Origin: Vigna angularis
Taxonomy: Eukaryota > Streptophyta > Magnoliopsida > Fabales > Fabaceae
DNA: 64,000 bases
NCBI RefSeq assembly: GCF_016808095.1
Contig: NC_068979.1
Location: 29,841,960 to 29,905,959 of the forward strand
Reading direction: 5' to 3'
Positions 21,201-35,252 of the stretch are shown here, in pieces. How positions within the stretch are numbered: the first letter of the stretch is position 1; each line of letters opens with the position of its first letter. The translations under genes and the position numbers were made by a program. The notes beneath the pieces are model-generated. The model saw nothing but the letters and a program-made list of their open reading frames with translations. It did no database searches and was not told where the DNA came from.

Positions 21201-23819
21201 GATGCTGATGGAATGAGAAAGGAGGCAGAGCAAGGAAATCCGAAAAGTTAGTGGCAGAGAGAGAAGAGGAATAGAGTTGCATCACACCATCCACCTTCTC
21301 AACAATTTTCCTTTTTCTCTTTTATGGGCTCAATCCTTCAGACATTCTCTCCACTTGGAAATGTTTATTTGCTGTCTGGTTGCCTAGCTGTCCCGTTTCA
21401 CTATTTTTTTTTTGAGTCATTATTCCCATGGAGTATTTCATTCCTTGGCTTCAATACAGCATGCTGTGTTAGCCATGCCACATCTTCAAACTGAAGACTT
21501 GCTGACACAAGAATTGTATTGTATTTATGCCTTGTATTTTATGTTGCAGGATGAAATATGTAAATCCATTGCTGAGAAAGGTGGTGTCGATGCAGTACTC
21601 AGATGTATCGATGACAGTGGTGAACAAGGTAACAAAGCTGTTGCCAAAGTTTGTTGCTCATTACTTTCAAAGGTATGGGTTGAAAATGTTTCTCTGGACT
21701 GCCCACCTAGTCATTTGTTTATTATTATTAATTTTTTGTAATTTCTCTCTGCAAAATATGGTTTCCAATGCTAGTGGTTCTTTGTAGGGTTTGCATTTTC
21801 TCTTTTTGTTGTTTTGATGGTTGTCCTACATTTTCTTCTTGAGCTGAAAATTTTCCCTGCATATTATACTGTTATAATTTCAATCACTTGGGATTTGAGT
21901 GTGGTTTGTTTGTGTCCTAGATAAATCCCTTGCATCTTTTTAAAATGAAAATAAAAATGTGAATGCACCCATGTTTTTGGGTGTATGTAGCTGATGAAAT
22001 TCACTTGGCTTCCATAAAATCATGAGCTGGAGTTTGCAGTAATAATCTCATAAATTTTCAATCCAAACACAATTTATACTCGTAAGTTTTTATATATGAT
22101 ATGAATGTAGTTGAGTAATGTAGGTAAAACTGAAATGATCATAAACATATTCATTATTTGATTGCTTATAACTTTTAACGTTCAATTCCATTAAGTTAAA
22201 CGTTGTCATTCCATTAAGTTAAATGACTCATTTCTTTGTTTAATTGATCAGTTAGCAGGAAGTGACATGAACAAGAGTGAAATTGTTGGGAAAGGAGGTA
22301 TGGAGAAGTTGTTCACACTTTCATGCATGTTTTCCGATGACCCATCTGTTTTGCAAGAGGTGAGAATCTGCAATATCTGTTTGAGTAGCCAGTGTAAAAT
22401 CAGTCAGACTAAAACATCCTGCTCGAAGTCTTGAATTGTTCTTTTTGGGCACATCAATTTCGTTATAGGAATTCCAATAGGCATTAGTCAATTGGACAGT
22501 GGCTATTGAAGTTTGTAAATGATGTAATCATGGTTTATAATGTTGTTACTGGGTTCAGACTCCTAATATACTTAATCATGCTATTGCTACCAACATTTAC
22601 AAAGAGTTATATCAGACCATATCATGGACGTAATTTTCTCTTTAAAACTCATGGTTTACTTGTTTCCTTCCAATTTATGTATATATGTACATCTTGTACC
22701 TGTTTTTTATTTTGTTGCTTTTATTTGTGGCACAGATTATGTCTATTATTTCTGTGCTGTGTTTAAGATCACCTGAAAACGCAGCCCGTGCCGTTGAAGC
22801 TGGTGCTGGTGACCTAGCTGTTCAGGCCATGAAGAAATTTCCTGCAGCACACCAAATGCAGAGAAACTCCTGTCTTATGATCAGAAATCTAGTTGTGAGA
22901 AATCCAGAAAACAGGCAAGTTTATGATTCGTGATATTTATTATGCAAAATGTTTAATCATACATTGCTTTGCATTTTTTTTTCTCGTTTTGCAGTTTTGT
23001 AGTCTTTGTCTTCTAGCATTTACTATGAATGTAGTTTGAAAAACCTGAACAGGTAGTTCTGTTTAACTGGGAATTGACTTGGTAATTTTTCCGTTAATAT
23101 TAACAACTAGACCATTTCCGAACTGGTTTAAAACGAGGTTGAACAGTGTTTTCAAAAACTTATTTTACTTTTGTAAAATTTAATCTGAAACATTTTTGAG
23201 ACAAATAAAAACATATTTTAATAAGGATTACAAATATGCATAAATTATTCTATCAATATTATTTTAATAAAGTATATAATTTAGTCATTTATATTAATTT
23301 ACAATTTTTAGATCTTGATTCCTTTAATTTTTTTTTTACAGTAATTTGTCATTTTTTTTTCATTTTAGATGTAACATTGTTATTGTTATTAGATATTGGT
23401 GTATTTCATTAAACTTAAGAATTATGATCTTTTACGTGTACATTATATATTAATAACCTATAAAACGATGTTTTTATTTTAGTTATAAAATTATGTTTTA
23501 AGTAATAGTTTATGCATTGTTTGATTAATATCAGTTTGACTACTTTGAACATCTTTTATAACCAAAGCAATAACCGATTTGGTTTTAAAAATATTGCATG
23601 AGGCAAATGCCAAATAAAAAGATTGCTAGAAACCGCAGAATGCGAATCATATTACCTCGTTATGGTAACCTTGTTGGAACTTTTGTATTGGACAGAACAA
23701 CCTTGCTTTTGTATGGAATTGAGAAATACATAAGGAAAGCCAAGCAAACACATAGCAACTGTAAGGATGCTGCCACCGATGCGTTGAGGGATTTGGGCCT
23801 TGATAATTACAACTTGTAG
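18281..23819 (+). CDS. Armadillo repeat-containing protein 6 (ARMC6) homologue
   Basis: Eight exons: 18281-18416, 18488-18772, 18858-19141, 20581-20709, 21550-21672, 22252-22359, 22736-22914 and 23696-23819, encoding 455 residues. The ATG at 18281 (MATRTISQEAFEELVKEN) is the first ATG in its frame; the start is open upstream only via non-ATG codons. The N-terminal SQEAFEELVKENxxxLxM is the typical ARMC6 opening. Later exons carry armadillo-type helices (EICKSIAEKGGVDAVLRCID, AVEAGAGDLAVQAMKKFP, NSCLMIRNLVVRNPENR) and the conserved tail DAATDALRDLGLDNYNL. All joints are in frame. Introns 1-6 are GT-AG; intron 7 (22915-23695) fits only as GC-AG, with donor AG|GCAAGT. Intron 1 is only 71 bases. 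The family is conserved in animals and plants; its plant function is not established. Armadillo folds generally act as protein-binding scaffolds. Confidence 0.87.
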
Positions 23820-25239
23820 TTGATAATTTTTTGACCTCTATTGTTTTACACCGTAATACCATCAATATTCTTTTGTTTTCCAAGCAAAATAGTGAGTGTA
23901 TGACTGTATATTGTAATTGTCTCTAACCTCTCTACAAGAATATTCTCAATTTTTGGAATTCTATTCTATGTACAGACAGAGCTTGAACCTAATAGCTTCG
24001 TCGGAACTCCAATCCAATGGTTATAAGCCATAAATATTCCAGTGTTATCGAGGTTAGCACCATCTTGAATTTTTTCTTCATGTGCATCATTCACGCATCT
24101 ACTCTTTGCTTCCCTTCTCCATCTTTTCAAATTATACTGGTTAGGTATTAGTTTAAAATCATTCACATCAAGAACTATATTTGATGACAGAATGCCAAAA
24201 TTCTAAAACTTTCTGTAACTAAAAGAAACTGTCCCGATGGAAGGATTGAGTCAAACTTTATGCAACAATCATCCGCCTCCCGAATATGTTTGTCTAGAAT
24301 TGATAATAAAATACCAAAAATTCAACTCTAATTTTTAGATAATGGATTTACATGTTTAACTTCTCAATTAAAATTTATAGAATCAAATAAATGTAAGTTT
24401 TAAAATAGAATACTTTTAAACACTAAAAATGATATTTACAACTTAAAAATCATAGCAAAACTTTAGTAAAAATTGTTCAAAGCAAAACTAAAGTAATTAA
24501 TTAAATCTAATTTATATCACGCCTCATTAAAGCATTTATCTAATTGATATCTAGAACTACTTTGATTCGAGATCTATCTATATGTAATGTTCACAGGGTA
24601 TTCTGCTATGTGAGAAACTTTTTCTTCGTGGGTTTTCTATCTAATTTACAAATTTTGCTTGTGTGAAATTTAGCAGTGTTCAGATTATGAATCATGGTAG
24701 GTTTTATTGAGTTTTTTCCTATCAACTTGTCGATAGAATTTTGATCAATGGAGTGTTGATATGGGGATCATCTTTGATTTCCAAGACGTGTTGGAAATTA
24801 TAAAGATGTTCAAGAATCAATGTTATTGAAAATCAGCTATGGTGGCGCCATGATAAAAATTGGTGGTGGATTTATAGTTTGTTGCCACAATATGGTAGTG
24901 GTGATGCGGGTTTCTCATGGTAGGCATTTTGGGAGTCACGGAATGCTGGCGATGAATGAAGATGGCAAAAAATGTGGAGAGGCATTTGACATTATAATTT
25001 AACATAACTCTTTTTCCTTGTCCAATCTTGATGACATTGTTGCTTGCTGCTAACGTTGTTGTTTGCCGCTGGGCGTAGGGGTTTTAAGTTGGTCATTTAA
25101 TTATCGCTTCGATCGATACTGATCGGTGAACATATTGGAGTTACATTTAAGCTAATTGTTTGGGAAACATGATCTAACCATGCAATGTCTAGGCCACCTA
25201 TACTTCGAACTTACGTTTGAAAATGTTATTGTTGGAGGG

Positions 25240-25680
25240 AAAATGTAATGCCTCGAATTCTATACCATCTATAATACACATAGTTGGTATCCTACGAGCC
25301 ATTAAATGCAGCTTGATCGGATGGCTAAGGATGAGTGACAAGAAGGGATGAATACCACCTCCCAATCGTCCCCAACTATGATTGGGTGTCCCACGATGTG
25401 TTTTAGTACGTAACTTGTTTTTATTAGGGGCAATGGTTGATTAGGTGGGTCGAGCAGAAGCACCTTATTGAAGCTGGTCAGAGTGCTAACATGATAAGCT
25501 TGTATCTATGCAAAGGGAACGAGTAGGTTTTTCATGTGAGGAAAAGTTGTCTTGTAGACCTCTTCTACATTTATGCTTGTCTTTTCAATGCTATGCTTGT
25601 TCGTCTCCCTTTTGATGAGTTTCAAATGGACTTGTTATTAGAACTGAACATCCCACTCAACTATTGATGATGGAATAAAC
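25240..25680 (+). pseudogene. Possible decayed retrotransposon gag-like or plant transposon protein segment
   Basis: A broken frame reads LFYIYACLFNAMLVRLPFDE followed by FQMDLLLELNI. This resembles the FFYxYxCLFxxLxxxLPFxxFxxxVLRxLNVAP block common in legume gag-like or transposon proteins. The match is by memory of the pattern and the segment has stops. Weak call. Confidence 0.3.
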
Positions 25681-26034
25681 AAACATTTTTAAATAAAATT
25701 TTACTTTCTAAGGAATCATGTAAAAAAAAATGGAGTTAAAATATTGTAATACCAATAAACAAATAACATATATTTTAACAAAGTTTCTTATAATTAACCA
25801 ATTCAAACTTATTAGAGATATGATATAAATGGAGTGTATATATATATTAATTAAGTAGTTAGTGAGTCATTAATCCACTTATAAAAGGGAATATATACAC
25901 GCACACATAAGTTTATTATGGACAAAAGTTATAATTTTTAAATATTAATTCCTTAGAATATAATTATACTAGAATTTAAATTATTGAGTACCAAATTAAT
26001 TTTTTTCTAAAACTTTATGTAACACATATTTATA

Positions 26035-26048
26035 TCTATATATATATA

Positions 26049-26105
<57 letters not shown>
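26035..26105. repeat. (AT)n microsatellite
   Basis: Alternating AT tract of about 70 bases with one early interruption by a C. Confidence 0.95.
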
Positions 26106-26107
<2 letters not shown>

Positions 26108-26839
26108 TCTCAAATAAAAGTTATCCTGGCTGACTGCATCTAATAAGCCAAACTTTCCAGCTTGCAGAGGAATAAAAGATGTGCTTTACAACCTGTTTCA
26201 GAAACAATTATTAGGGTATGTACTTAAATTTTTTTAAAATATTTATAAGAATATTTTATGTATTTCAATTAAATTATGCACTAGTTGAAATTAGTTTAGG
26301 TAAATGAGAGATTTTTTACAGATTAATCTATCGTTTAATGTAAGTTTATATAATAATTTATTTTATTTTATATTATTGTTTATGAAGATTAAAAAGTAAG
26401 TAGTCTTGGTGCAAAATAATTTAGAGATTTAAGAAAAAAATCATATTAACAAAAAAAATAGTAATAGTTTCACGAGTTACTTCTTTATAACAAATATCCA
26501 CCCATTTTTATTCAACCACAAGTTCAAATAACTTCCAATTAAAATAAAATTTGTAATTATTTTCAATCCAAATGATTATTTTAAAAATTTATATAACAAA
26601 TAAAAAAAATAGTTTATACACATTTTCAAAGCAATATCGTACCATTACAAAAGACAAGGGCTCTTTTTGTCCTTTAGGAAAAAAAAAGTTGACCAATAAT
26701 CTAATTAAGAACTAAAGTAAATTGAAGTGGTACTGAATGTTCCATCGCAAAGATTCTGAAAACACGTTAAACACAATCAAATTTCACATAGATTTTGAGA
26801 CAAGTTAAGATAAGATATGTACAAGTTAGGTATAGAAAT

Positions 26840-26950
<111 letters not shown>

Positions 26951-29900
26951 AAGTTGGGTTAAGTATTGGTTGGTGGTAGTTGGCTTTTTCTGCCAAACGC
27001 ATCTAAAGATGTACACTTTTTGGTGCTATTTCCTTGTTCATACTCATAGTATTGCGTGTACAATATATTATGTTTCCTTTCTTATCATGTCATAACATTG
27101 AAAATATTAACATACTTTACCATAGGTAAAATTTAATTGCTCTATTAAAGTAAGATTTTTTTTAAAAAAATAAAACTTTAGTTTAATTTAACTTTATAAA
27201 ATTGCTTTTGTAAAGTAATATAATGTAAATTTGTTTTTGTTAACATAATATCTCATGTCGAGATATCTACGAAACTAGATATTGATAAATATATAAAAAT
27301 AAATTAATAGTAGATAGCAAAATAGATCAACAAATAATGATTATGACAGATTTAACTGACTTTAATATTAATTAAAGTAAGCTTTAAATCTGTCTTATCT
27401 ATAACTACATTGAGATTCCCATCCAATTTTAAGATCAAATTTTATGAAAAATAATTATTAATGATTTAAGCGTTTTTTTCTTTTACAAATTAATCATTAA
27501 TCATAATAATATGATGAAAATAAGAAACCTGCTTCGATAGATAAGTATGAATTGGCTGGTATGAGAATCTTTCAAGGAAATGACTTCTTCTAGGGTGGGA
27601 CCTACCTTATTTTTTTAAACCTACACACATTTGTTTTATTTATTAGTCATGCGATTTGGTTATTTAATGTTAATGTAATAATTTTATTCTCAGCATATCA
27701 ATTGTGTTATGATTGAGCATTTGATAGATTTTTTTAAGCCTTCTCAAAAGTATAAATTATGTTAGCAAGAATTGCATGCCATAAATTTATTGACATCTTT
27801 GAAAAACTTCATTTCTTCAATTGTTTGAGAAGAAAACAAAAACTTCCTATATATAGTATTTTCTTTAATAATAATAATAATAATAATAATAAATTTTTAA
27901 AATAATTTTTAACTCAAAATGTAAGTATATAATATTTTCTAAATAATCATCTTAAAGGGTTGTAGTTAATATTATAATTGATCATTATAGAATATTATAT
28001 TGTATATAAGTTTGGAGGTATGAGCAAGTAGACTCCTTGGCTCTACAAGATTCTTCTCTATTATTTTATCTGAAAGAGACCGTTTTGTCATGCACCTTCA
28101 AGATAAACATGGAAAGTTGAAACCAAGTGCATTTATTTCTTAAGAAATCAGAAAAAGGGTAGTTTTGTTACACCAGATAAACTTTGATAAAAAGAATCCA
28201 ATAATGTTATTTAGATGGAAAATAAATATGCATGAGTTATTCTTTATTAAAAAAAAATCATGTTATTAACAACTTGTGAGTAAAAAATAATATTTTATCT
28301 TAAGAATTATAGTAACTCTTGAAGTCCTAATTGATTTAAATGATCGTTTAATTTAAGTAATTTACCATTAAAAAAGAAAAATGTTTCTAATAACTATCAT
28401 ACCACAATGATCATCTAATGCTTTAAATATTGTTGTGAAAATTGATAATAAAAATAAATTTTAATAATTATTAAAATGTGTACGCAAAAACACACTTAAT
28501 ATCATATTTTTAATTATAAAAAGAATAAAGAACCCATACAAACAAAAAGAATTAAAATTGTTATCAATGATAAAAATTTGAGTGAGTAGATTCAAAGATT
28601 GGAATAAGTTGGTGTCTGGTCAGTGGAGTTTGGTTGAAAATTTGCTTCATAATTTTGAGTTGATATTGTAAGGGATGACTTTGGTGGCGGTTTCTTACAA
28701 CCGTCTTCGTAACTTTTTTTCTATTTTGGTGGTATTCTAACCCTAAATTTGACCCACTATCTTGATGAATAAAAATAATAAATGTTAACAATTTATTTTA
28801 ACACTTAAGATAATACAAAGAGTAATGCTTAATATATATTTTGTAACCTCTTAATATGTGTATGCTAGATATATATGCTTCATTTAGTTTTAGTATGACA
28901 CAAACATCAATAAATTTCTTCCTTTTACTAAAACTTTTAACTTTTAATATGCCATTGAATTAAACCAATTAAATTCATTGGATGCCAATGTCTAAGGTCC
29001 ACATTGATGATGCAAATTGAAGATAAAAAAAATGCACAAAGAGCATAAGAATATTATTCTCTCATGTGACTTCTATTTCTTATAATAACTTATTAGATTA
29101 AAATTGTACTCCAAATATAAATAGATAGATTTTCCCCCAATAAATTTCTCTTTCCCTAACCTGCACAAGAATTTTAATTAAATATATAATTAAATTAAGA
29201 GTGACAATACCTTAATATGCCTATGTCAACGTGACAAATATATTCATTTAACAAGTGAGGTGTCATTAAATTTTAAAATTATATACCGTCTGAAAATTCA
29301 ACAAAAATGTATCTTACACTATGTCAAATAAATGTTAAAAACTAAAACAATGTCAAATTATTATTATTGTTAAATTAAACATAGAGAGCAATCCTCATTC
29401 TTGATTATGAAAGAGTATCTTAGAGGCAAAGACAATATAATTGGTTGATGGGCATATTTTGCTAACTCAATCAAACAAAAACTCATAACATTCCCTATAG
29501 ACATAATAGGTCTTTTGAGAGAAAAATTACTTTAAAAAAAATACAATATCAATAGACATAAATCCAATCAATTGACACCATTTTCAAATGAAAATATTAT
29601 AAATTTACTAACTTCTTCCAACTTTCTCACTTTTACATGAAAGACTTAAAATTACATTTAAATTCTCAACAAGACATAATAATATTACCATTCCATATTT
29701 TTCAATTCTGTTTCACAAAACTGCAAAAGATAGCAATTATTTCTTTTAAAATAAGTTGAATCAAACACTAAATATGAGTGGTTCACAACTATTCCATATG
29801 TAGACTTTAACAATATTTCTTTTCCTTTTATCAAAATCATATTTTAACAAGTTTTCTGACAGTCTTGTGAACTTTGTATACAAAATTGTATCAAGCTTCT

Positions 29901-30544
29901 TTTTTTCTTTATTTCTCACTCCCTAGCTATTATGACAAATTTACAACTTTCATAACCTACTTTGCCTCCAACACTGATAGAGCATCAATCAAGGTATTCC
30001 AAGTTAAAAGCTGAACAATCCTTCACCACTATTATTACAATACACAAGATAGAGAACAAAACTGGGAGTTACATCATAAACTTATTTTGACTCTGCTACA
30101 ATCAGTACACGTTCTCAGACATGGATAATCTAAGCTAATTAAGTCATCCATGAAATCATGAAACTCCAAAATCCACCTATAACTGCAGAAATCCCTTCAA
30201 AGACGTGTCGGAGTTTTCTCCTTCAGCTCTATAATAATGATTTCGTGGAAAAAGAAGAAATGAATGATCATTGTGATATTGGAAAAATAAACTGCTCCTG
30301 CTTCTTAATGTGAAAAAGCTTATTCTTTCCTCAGAGTATCATATCAAAACTCATGGGATGGAAGTAAAACCGGTCCTTCAAATTTTCAAAAGCCTCTCTC
30401 CGAAGATCCATCCTCTTTTATGTAATCATGTGTTGTTCTTGAGTAGATGTGAAACTCCTCTAATTTTATCTGCAAAATTCACGGTGAGAAAACATCTAGA
30501 CATCACCTTTTCCATGTTTTTGTTTTGAATGTGACATTCCAGAG

Positions 30545-32483
30545 TTATAAGTCCGATTTTACATCATCATCTATCATGTTGTCACCTTCTGTTGTGGATG
30601 TCGTGTCCCCAGATTGTGTAGCGAATTGGAGAGGCCCTTGAGGAGAACAATAACTTGTACCCTTCAATGATTCTTTGTGCATCCACAAGCCTCCAAGATC
30701 TGCACCAGAGATACTACAATTTGCGGCTGTAGCAGCTGGAACTCTCCTTGTATGAAGTCTGTATTTCTGCAATAACAATCTACTAAGCTTTAATCTCAAG
30801 TCAAACATTAGGAGGCACAGGGAGAAATGAACAACACGAACGCACTTGTAAATGACTCTTTACTTCGTCGTTGGTCAGGCCATCAACCCTCATGAGTTCC
30901 CTAATTTGCTTTGGTGTAGCTGCTACAATGAAATAACAAAAAGATTAGACAATTATGAACTAAGATTTCACATGATTATGACTTTCCAAACTTAAATCTG
31001 TTTGTAAAGAACTTTCACTGTGACCATATAACATACATATGCAATGCAATATGTACAGTTTCCTATGTATCTTGGCTGATCCAAACTGAAAAAGAAGTGA
31101 CGATTTTCATATCCACACAATTCAAGCATCAAATACCTAATTCATCCATTTAATAACCCAACCACAGTTTCCATGATTCAAAATTCTAACTGCTATTCAA
31201 AGAAGAAAAATAGTTGTATTGTACTAGTTAGGTGCCTGGATAAGATTGAAGTTATGTTAGTTTTAATCTCCTACCTTGAGAGCCTCCAAGCTCCTCTAAT
31301 GCCTTAACAAAGCGGTGATGCAACTCCGGCGACCAGCACCTCCTTTGTTTCCGGCCACTTTGCGGCAGCAGCATGGGCGAAGGAGCGGAGGAAACCACCC
31401 TGCAAGAGCTGATTCTGGAACCACGTCCCTCTCTTGTGTTTTTCACTGCAGTTGCAGGTGTCTTGAGAGAAAGTCCATCCACAACACATTCTTCCTCTGT
31501 TGCAAGGTAAGTGGACAAAGGCATAACAAATCCTCTCTCTACATTTCTATTACTATCATGTTGGAAATAGTCCTTTTCCATAGATTTTCTTTCTTCTCCT
31601 TTACTCTGCCATGGCCAAATAACAGAAAACAAACAAAATTAAATTCATCAACTTTACAGAACCCACACACATATAACAATCTCTGTAATACTACCTTCTT
31701 TTGTTTCTGCTCCAATCTACATGCCTTGCTCCTATTATAAGCTTCATCTTCTGTGTTCCAAAGCTGGAAAGAACTCACCCAATCATTCTTGTTTCTGCAT
31801 TCCTCTTCCTTCTCATTATCCTCCTTCTCCTCATACTCTCTCTTCAGAGGAATGAACTCCTCCAAAACAGGCTCAGCCTTGAAAGCTCTGCATTTCGCTA
31901 GCTCCTCCTTCAAAGCTGAAATAGCTGCAACCATAAAAGCAAGAACAGTACTAATATTAGTCCATTGAAAGATGAAGAGAAAATAAACACAACCCATCTG
32001 CCAAAAACCATCAAAACATAATCTTTATCAACGTAAAAGAAAAGTTTCAGCGAGTTAGTAATGTTCCGAATACGCACAGCATCGTCACAGGTACAATAGT
32101 TCATTCAGAAAAACACTTAATGATTTCTCACTAACAGAGCCCGTCATCGAAAACAGAACTGAAAATCACGTTCGTGTGAGAGATGAGTGTTATCTTCACG
32201 AACTAGTCGAAACCAACATTGGTTAGACGTCCAAAAAGTGGTTTTTATTTCAAGAAAAAAACGAACCATCGTTTAAGAGGAACATGCAGAGAGGAAGCTC
32301 GCGTTTGAACGCTTGGATCTTGACCAATTCAAGTTCCAATCTGGTGAGAAATTCCTGGAGCAAGGACATCCTGTTGCAGGCATTTGGGATGGAGGAAAGA
32401 TGGGAGAGAAAATCAGTGACGATATTGTTAACAAAAGAGGGTCTGAAATCTAAGCTTGGTTCTTCATGAGGAACGGGAATCAT
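30545..32483 (-). CDS. NIGT1/HHO-type GARP (MYB-like) transcription factor
   Basis: Five exons: 32483-32267, 31924-31695, 31605-31275, 30922-30846 and 30766-30545, encoding 358 residues. The first ATG is at 32483. Residues about 45-95 hold the conserved HHO N-terminal helix region ([20 protein letters not shown] then [13 protein letters not shown]), thought to mediate dimerisation. Residues 234-293 form the GARP DNA-binding domain: [40 protein letters not shown] and [12 protein letters not shown]. The 77-base fourth exon is typical of GARP genes. Family members (HRS1/HHO) are nuclear repressors of nitrogen and phosphate starvation genes and are nitrate-induced. That role is inferred from the family and not visible here. 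The exon 4 acceptor is a TAGCAG tandem site, so ATPKQ and AATPKQ forms are both possible. Confidence 0.9.
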
Positions 32484-32710
32484 GATGATGAAGATGATGA
32501 TGGTGGTGGTGTCACAGTGCAACTTCTTATGATAAAAAAAGGTTGTTCTTTCTGTTCTTTCTCTCTTGTTTTGTGAGTTGCAGTGGCTACGAGATTATTC
32601 TTCTGTTTTTGTCATTTGATTTTGCAGTCAAAAAAGTGAGAAAGGAATGAAAGAAGAAGAAAGAGAGAGAAGTGAAATAGTGAAGAGATGAAAGAAGAAT
32701 TAAAAAACGG

Positions 32711-32721
32711 AGAATTTATAG
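32711..32721 (-). promoter_or_regulatory. Candidate TATA box of the HHO gene
   Basis: CTATAAATTCT on the minus strand, about 235 bases upstream of the ATG and followed by a pyrimidine-rich leader on that strand. Position and motif only. Confidence 0.5.
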
Positions 32722-33989
32722 TTGCAGAATTGGTGGGATTCGACTTTGGAATTGGAATATTTGAAGAGACTTTGATTGTGATTTGCAAATCAGATAAGTC
32801 TGAAAGACGAATTTCAAATCAAATAATAATAATACATCAGTAAAAAAAATTAAAATATGATTATATAATAAATAATAATGTTTTATTGTTATATAATTAC
32901 TATTAAGATTATGATGTGACGATGAAATATCTTAGTGATTAGGAAAGTTAAAATTAATAACAATGGAATTTGCAGTAGTAAAATAAGAATAATATATATA
33001 TACATAATTTTGTTTATTATTATTAGTGAATAATTCCTACTAATATTATATTTTTTTTTTAAATTTTAATTTTAAAAGTATTGTTCCTAGAAATATTGGA
33101 TTCAATTTGACTTTTTTTTAAGTAAAAGCCGGAGTTTAAATATTGTTAAAGAAAATAATTAGCGCGGAAAAATATACTGAAAATAACGAACTAAGATATT
33201 AATTATTGAAAAAATCAACGGAAATTCAGTCTTATTAAATATATAATTGAAAAATAGAAGAGAAAACTTATACTTTTTGTGTAAGTTATATTAATTATCT
33301 TGGCGTTTTTTAAATTATGCAAGTATTTCTATTTTTCCCATATTATAAGCATTTAATAGAAGATATTGTGTAATTTAGTGAAATTATAATATTAATGTAA
33401 CTTTTTTGTTTTATAAAAAAGTCGCCTCTGCGTAGCTGTGGCTCAAATGAAGTATTTCACTCTTAAATTTGATTAAATGATTAATAAAAAAATACTTAAG
33501 GGTCTTCATCATAATATTTTGTTATACATTTTTTAAATTTACATTAATCAATAATATATCTACTTTTGTTAACCTATTGATGTATAATATAAACCAATAT
33601 CATAACCTGTTTAACAAAGGATCTGAGCGGATGTAACAAAACCTTTTAAACTAAAACCAAAGCGATAAAACAAGTTTTATGGTCTGAGTTCTTAATTACT
33701 TTATAAGCTTCATAGATTATACTTTTTTCTCTCACTCTTTTGTTTGTTGTTTTTCACGTAAAATCAAGAATTCTTAAACTAGAATCCGTTCTACAGGTAA
33801 ATATTTAGAAAACATTGTTCAATATAATAAAAAAAATTAAGTATGATTAATCTATCTTTCTGTTAAATATATAATAAGTTATTGTATTTATAATACAAAA
33901 AAATGAGTTAAAGTCCAAAATAACAAATTAACTAAAGATAAAAGATAAAAATAACTACTTAAGATATTTAAAAATTTAATATATTTAAC
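32722..33989. other. Upstream region of HHO and intergenic DNA
   Basis: Very AT-rich. Would contain the HHO promoter. No gene or transposon recognised. Confidence 0.45.
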
Positions 33990-34925
33990 ACTTTCCTTCC
34001 CACTTATACATATAAATCGTATCAAGTTTGTTACAAATATAATCAATTATTGATCACATAAAGACTTAGTGAAAATAACTGCTAACAGATTACTTGAATT
34101 TACGAGCATAGTCTTGATGTCTTCAAATACAATATTCTCTCAAATGAAATGACAATCAATCTCAATCGGTTGGTCCTTTCATGAAAGACAATATTCGAAC
34201 TAATATGAAGAACAGCCTAATTGTCATATATAAGTGTCATTTGAGTGACATCTTCAATTGTGACTCTCTAAGCAATTGCTTAAACCAAACAAGTTTACAA
34301 GTGACTAAGGCCATAACTCTCTATTTTGCTTCTATATACTAGATCTTGTCACAACATTCTATTTCTTGCTTTTCTAAGATATCAAGTTACCACCAATGGA
34401 GACACAATATTTGAATGTAAACCTTCTATCAAAAGGAGATCCTATCCAATCAACATATGAATAGCAAATCACTCTTGTATGGTTATTGGAAGCATATAAC
34501 AATCCTTTTCTAGAAGATCCTTTAATGTACTTTAATATATGAATAATTGCATTCCAATGATATTCACATAAGGAATTAAGAAATTGGTTTACCATACTAA
34601 TTGCAAAGGAAATGCACGGACAGGTAATGGTAAGATAATTCAATTCTCCTACTAGACTTCTATACTGCTTGAGGTCTGACATAAGCTCCCTTGTTTTGAT
34701 ATAAGTTTAGTATTAGAATCCATGGGTGTGTCAATAGATTTTGAATTTATAAACCTAGTTTCCTTCAAAATATTCAATACATACTTCCTTTGAAATATAA
34801 CAATACCATTGGATTGTGTCACCTCAATACCTAAGAAATATTTAAGTTTGTCAAGATCTTTGTCTGAACCTAAAACATTATTTTTCCACTAAAACCAATT
34901 TTCTAAAACTCACCTATTAAGACCT
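33990..34925 (-). pseudogene. Decayed Ty1/copia reverse transcriptase and RNase H end
   Basis: On the minus strand, broken frames in order read DLDKLKYFLGIEVTQSNG, QRKYVLNILKETRFINSKSI, then KQYRSLVGELNYLTITCPCI, ILKYIKGSSRKGLLY, the degenerate YSYVDWIGSPFDRR, then FMKGPTD and VNSSNLLAVIFTKSL. These are the consecutive blocks of copia reverse transcriptase and RNase H (YFLGIEV, LVGxLxYLT, YSDADWAGS, HERTKHIE, LADIFTKSL). Stops and substitutions (YVDW for YSDADW) show that it is dead. LTRs were not found. Confidence 0.85.
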
Positions 34926-35252
34926 CTATTGTTAGACCAAAATTGACTTACAACCAAGCTGAACCTTTCCTTCCCAATATTTCAATCAAATAACATCACC
35001 AACTTCGCAACCACAGAAAATTCACAATCAAGATCTATTCGAAACAGATTCATCAAAGTCTAAAGTATCAATCACAACACCAAGCATCAATTAACTATTT
35101 TAAAATTGTTCAAATCACAATTTATACTAAGGCAGATAAAATTCTAATTTCAACCAAATTCAACATAACCTAACTATAATCATCAATTAAATAACATTAA
35201 GAAAGGTCATTAGTTTCTCTTACCTTAAGGAGAATGCTACCAAGCTCTATAT

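Noticed and set aside
23598..23695. In-frame extension upstream of the last ARMC6 exon
   Set aside because: The residues do not match the family, and the CAG acceptor at 23695 restores the expected sequence after a GC donor.
24820..25005. 60-codon frames on both strands with Gly and Met residues
   Set aside because: No family motif, no neighbouring exons, and overlapping opposite frames of equal length suggest chance.
31315..31740. 141-codon plus-strand frame across the HHO gene
   Set aside because: Antisense shadow of the GARP transcription factor exons.
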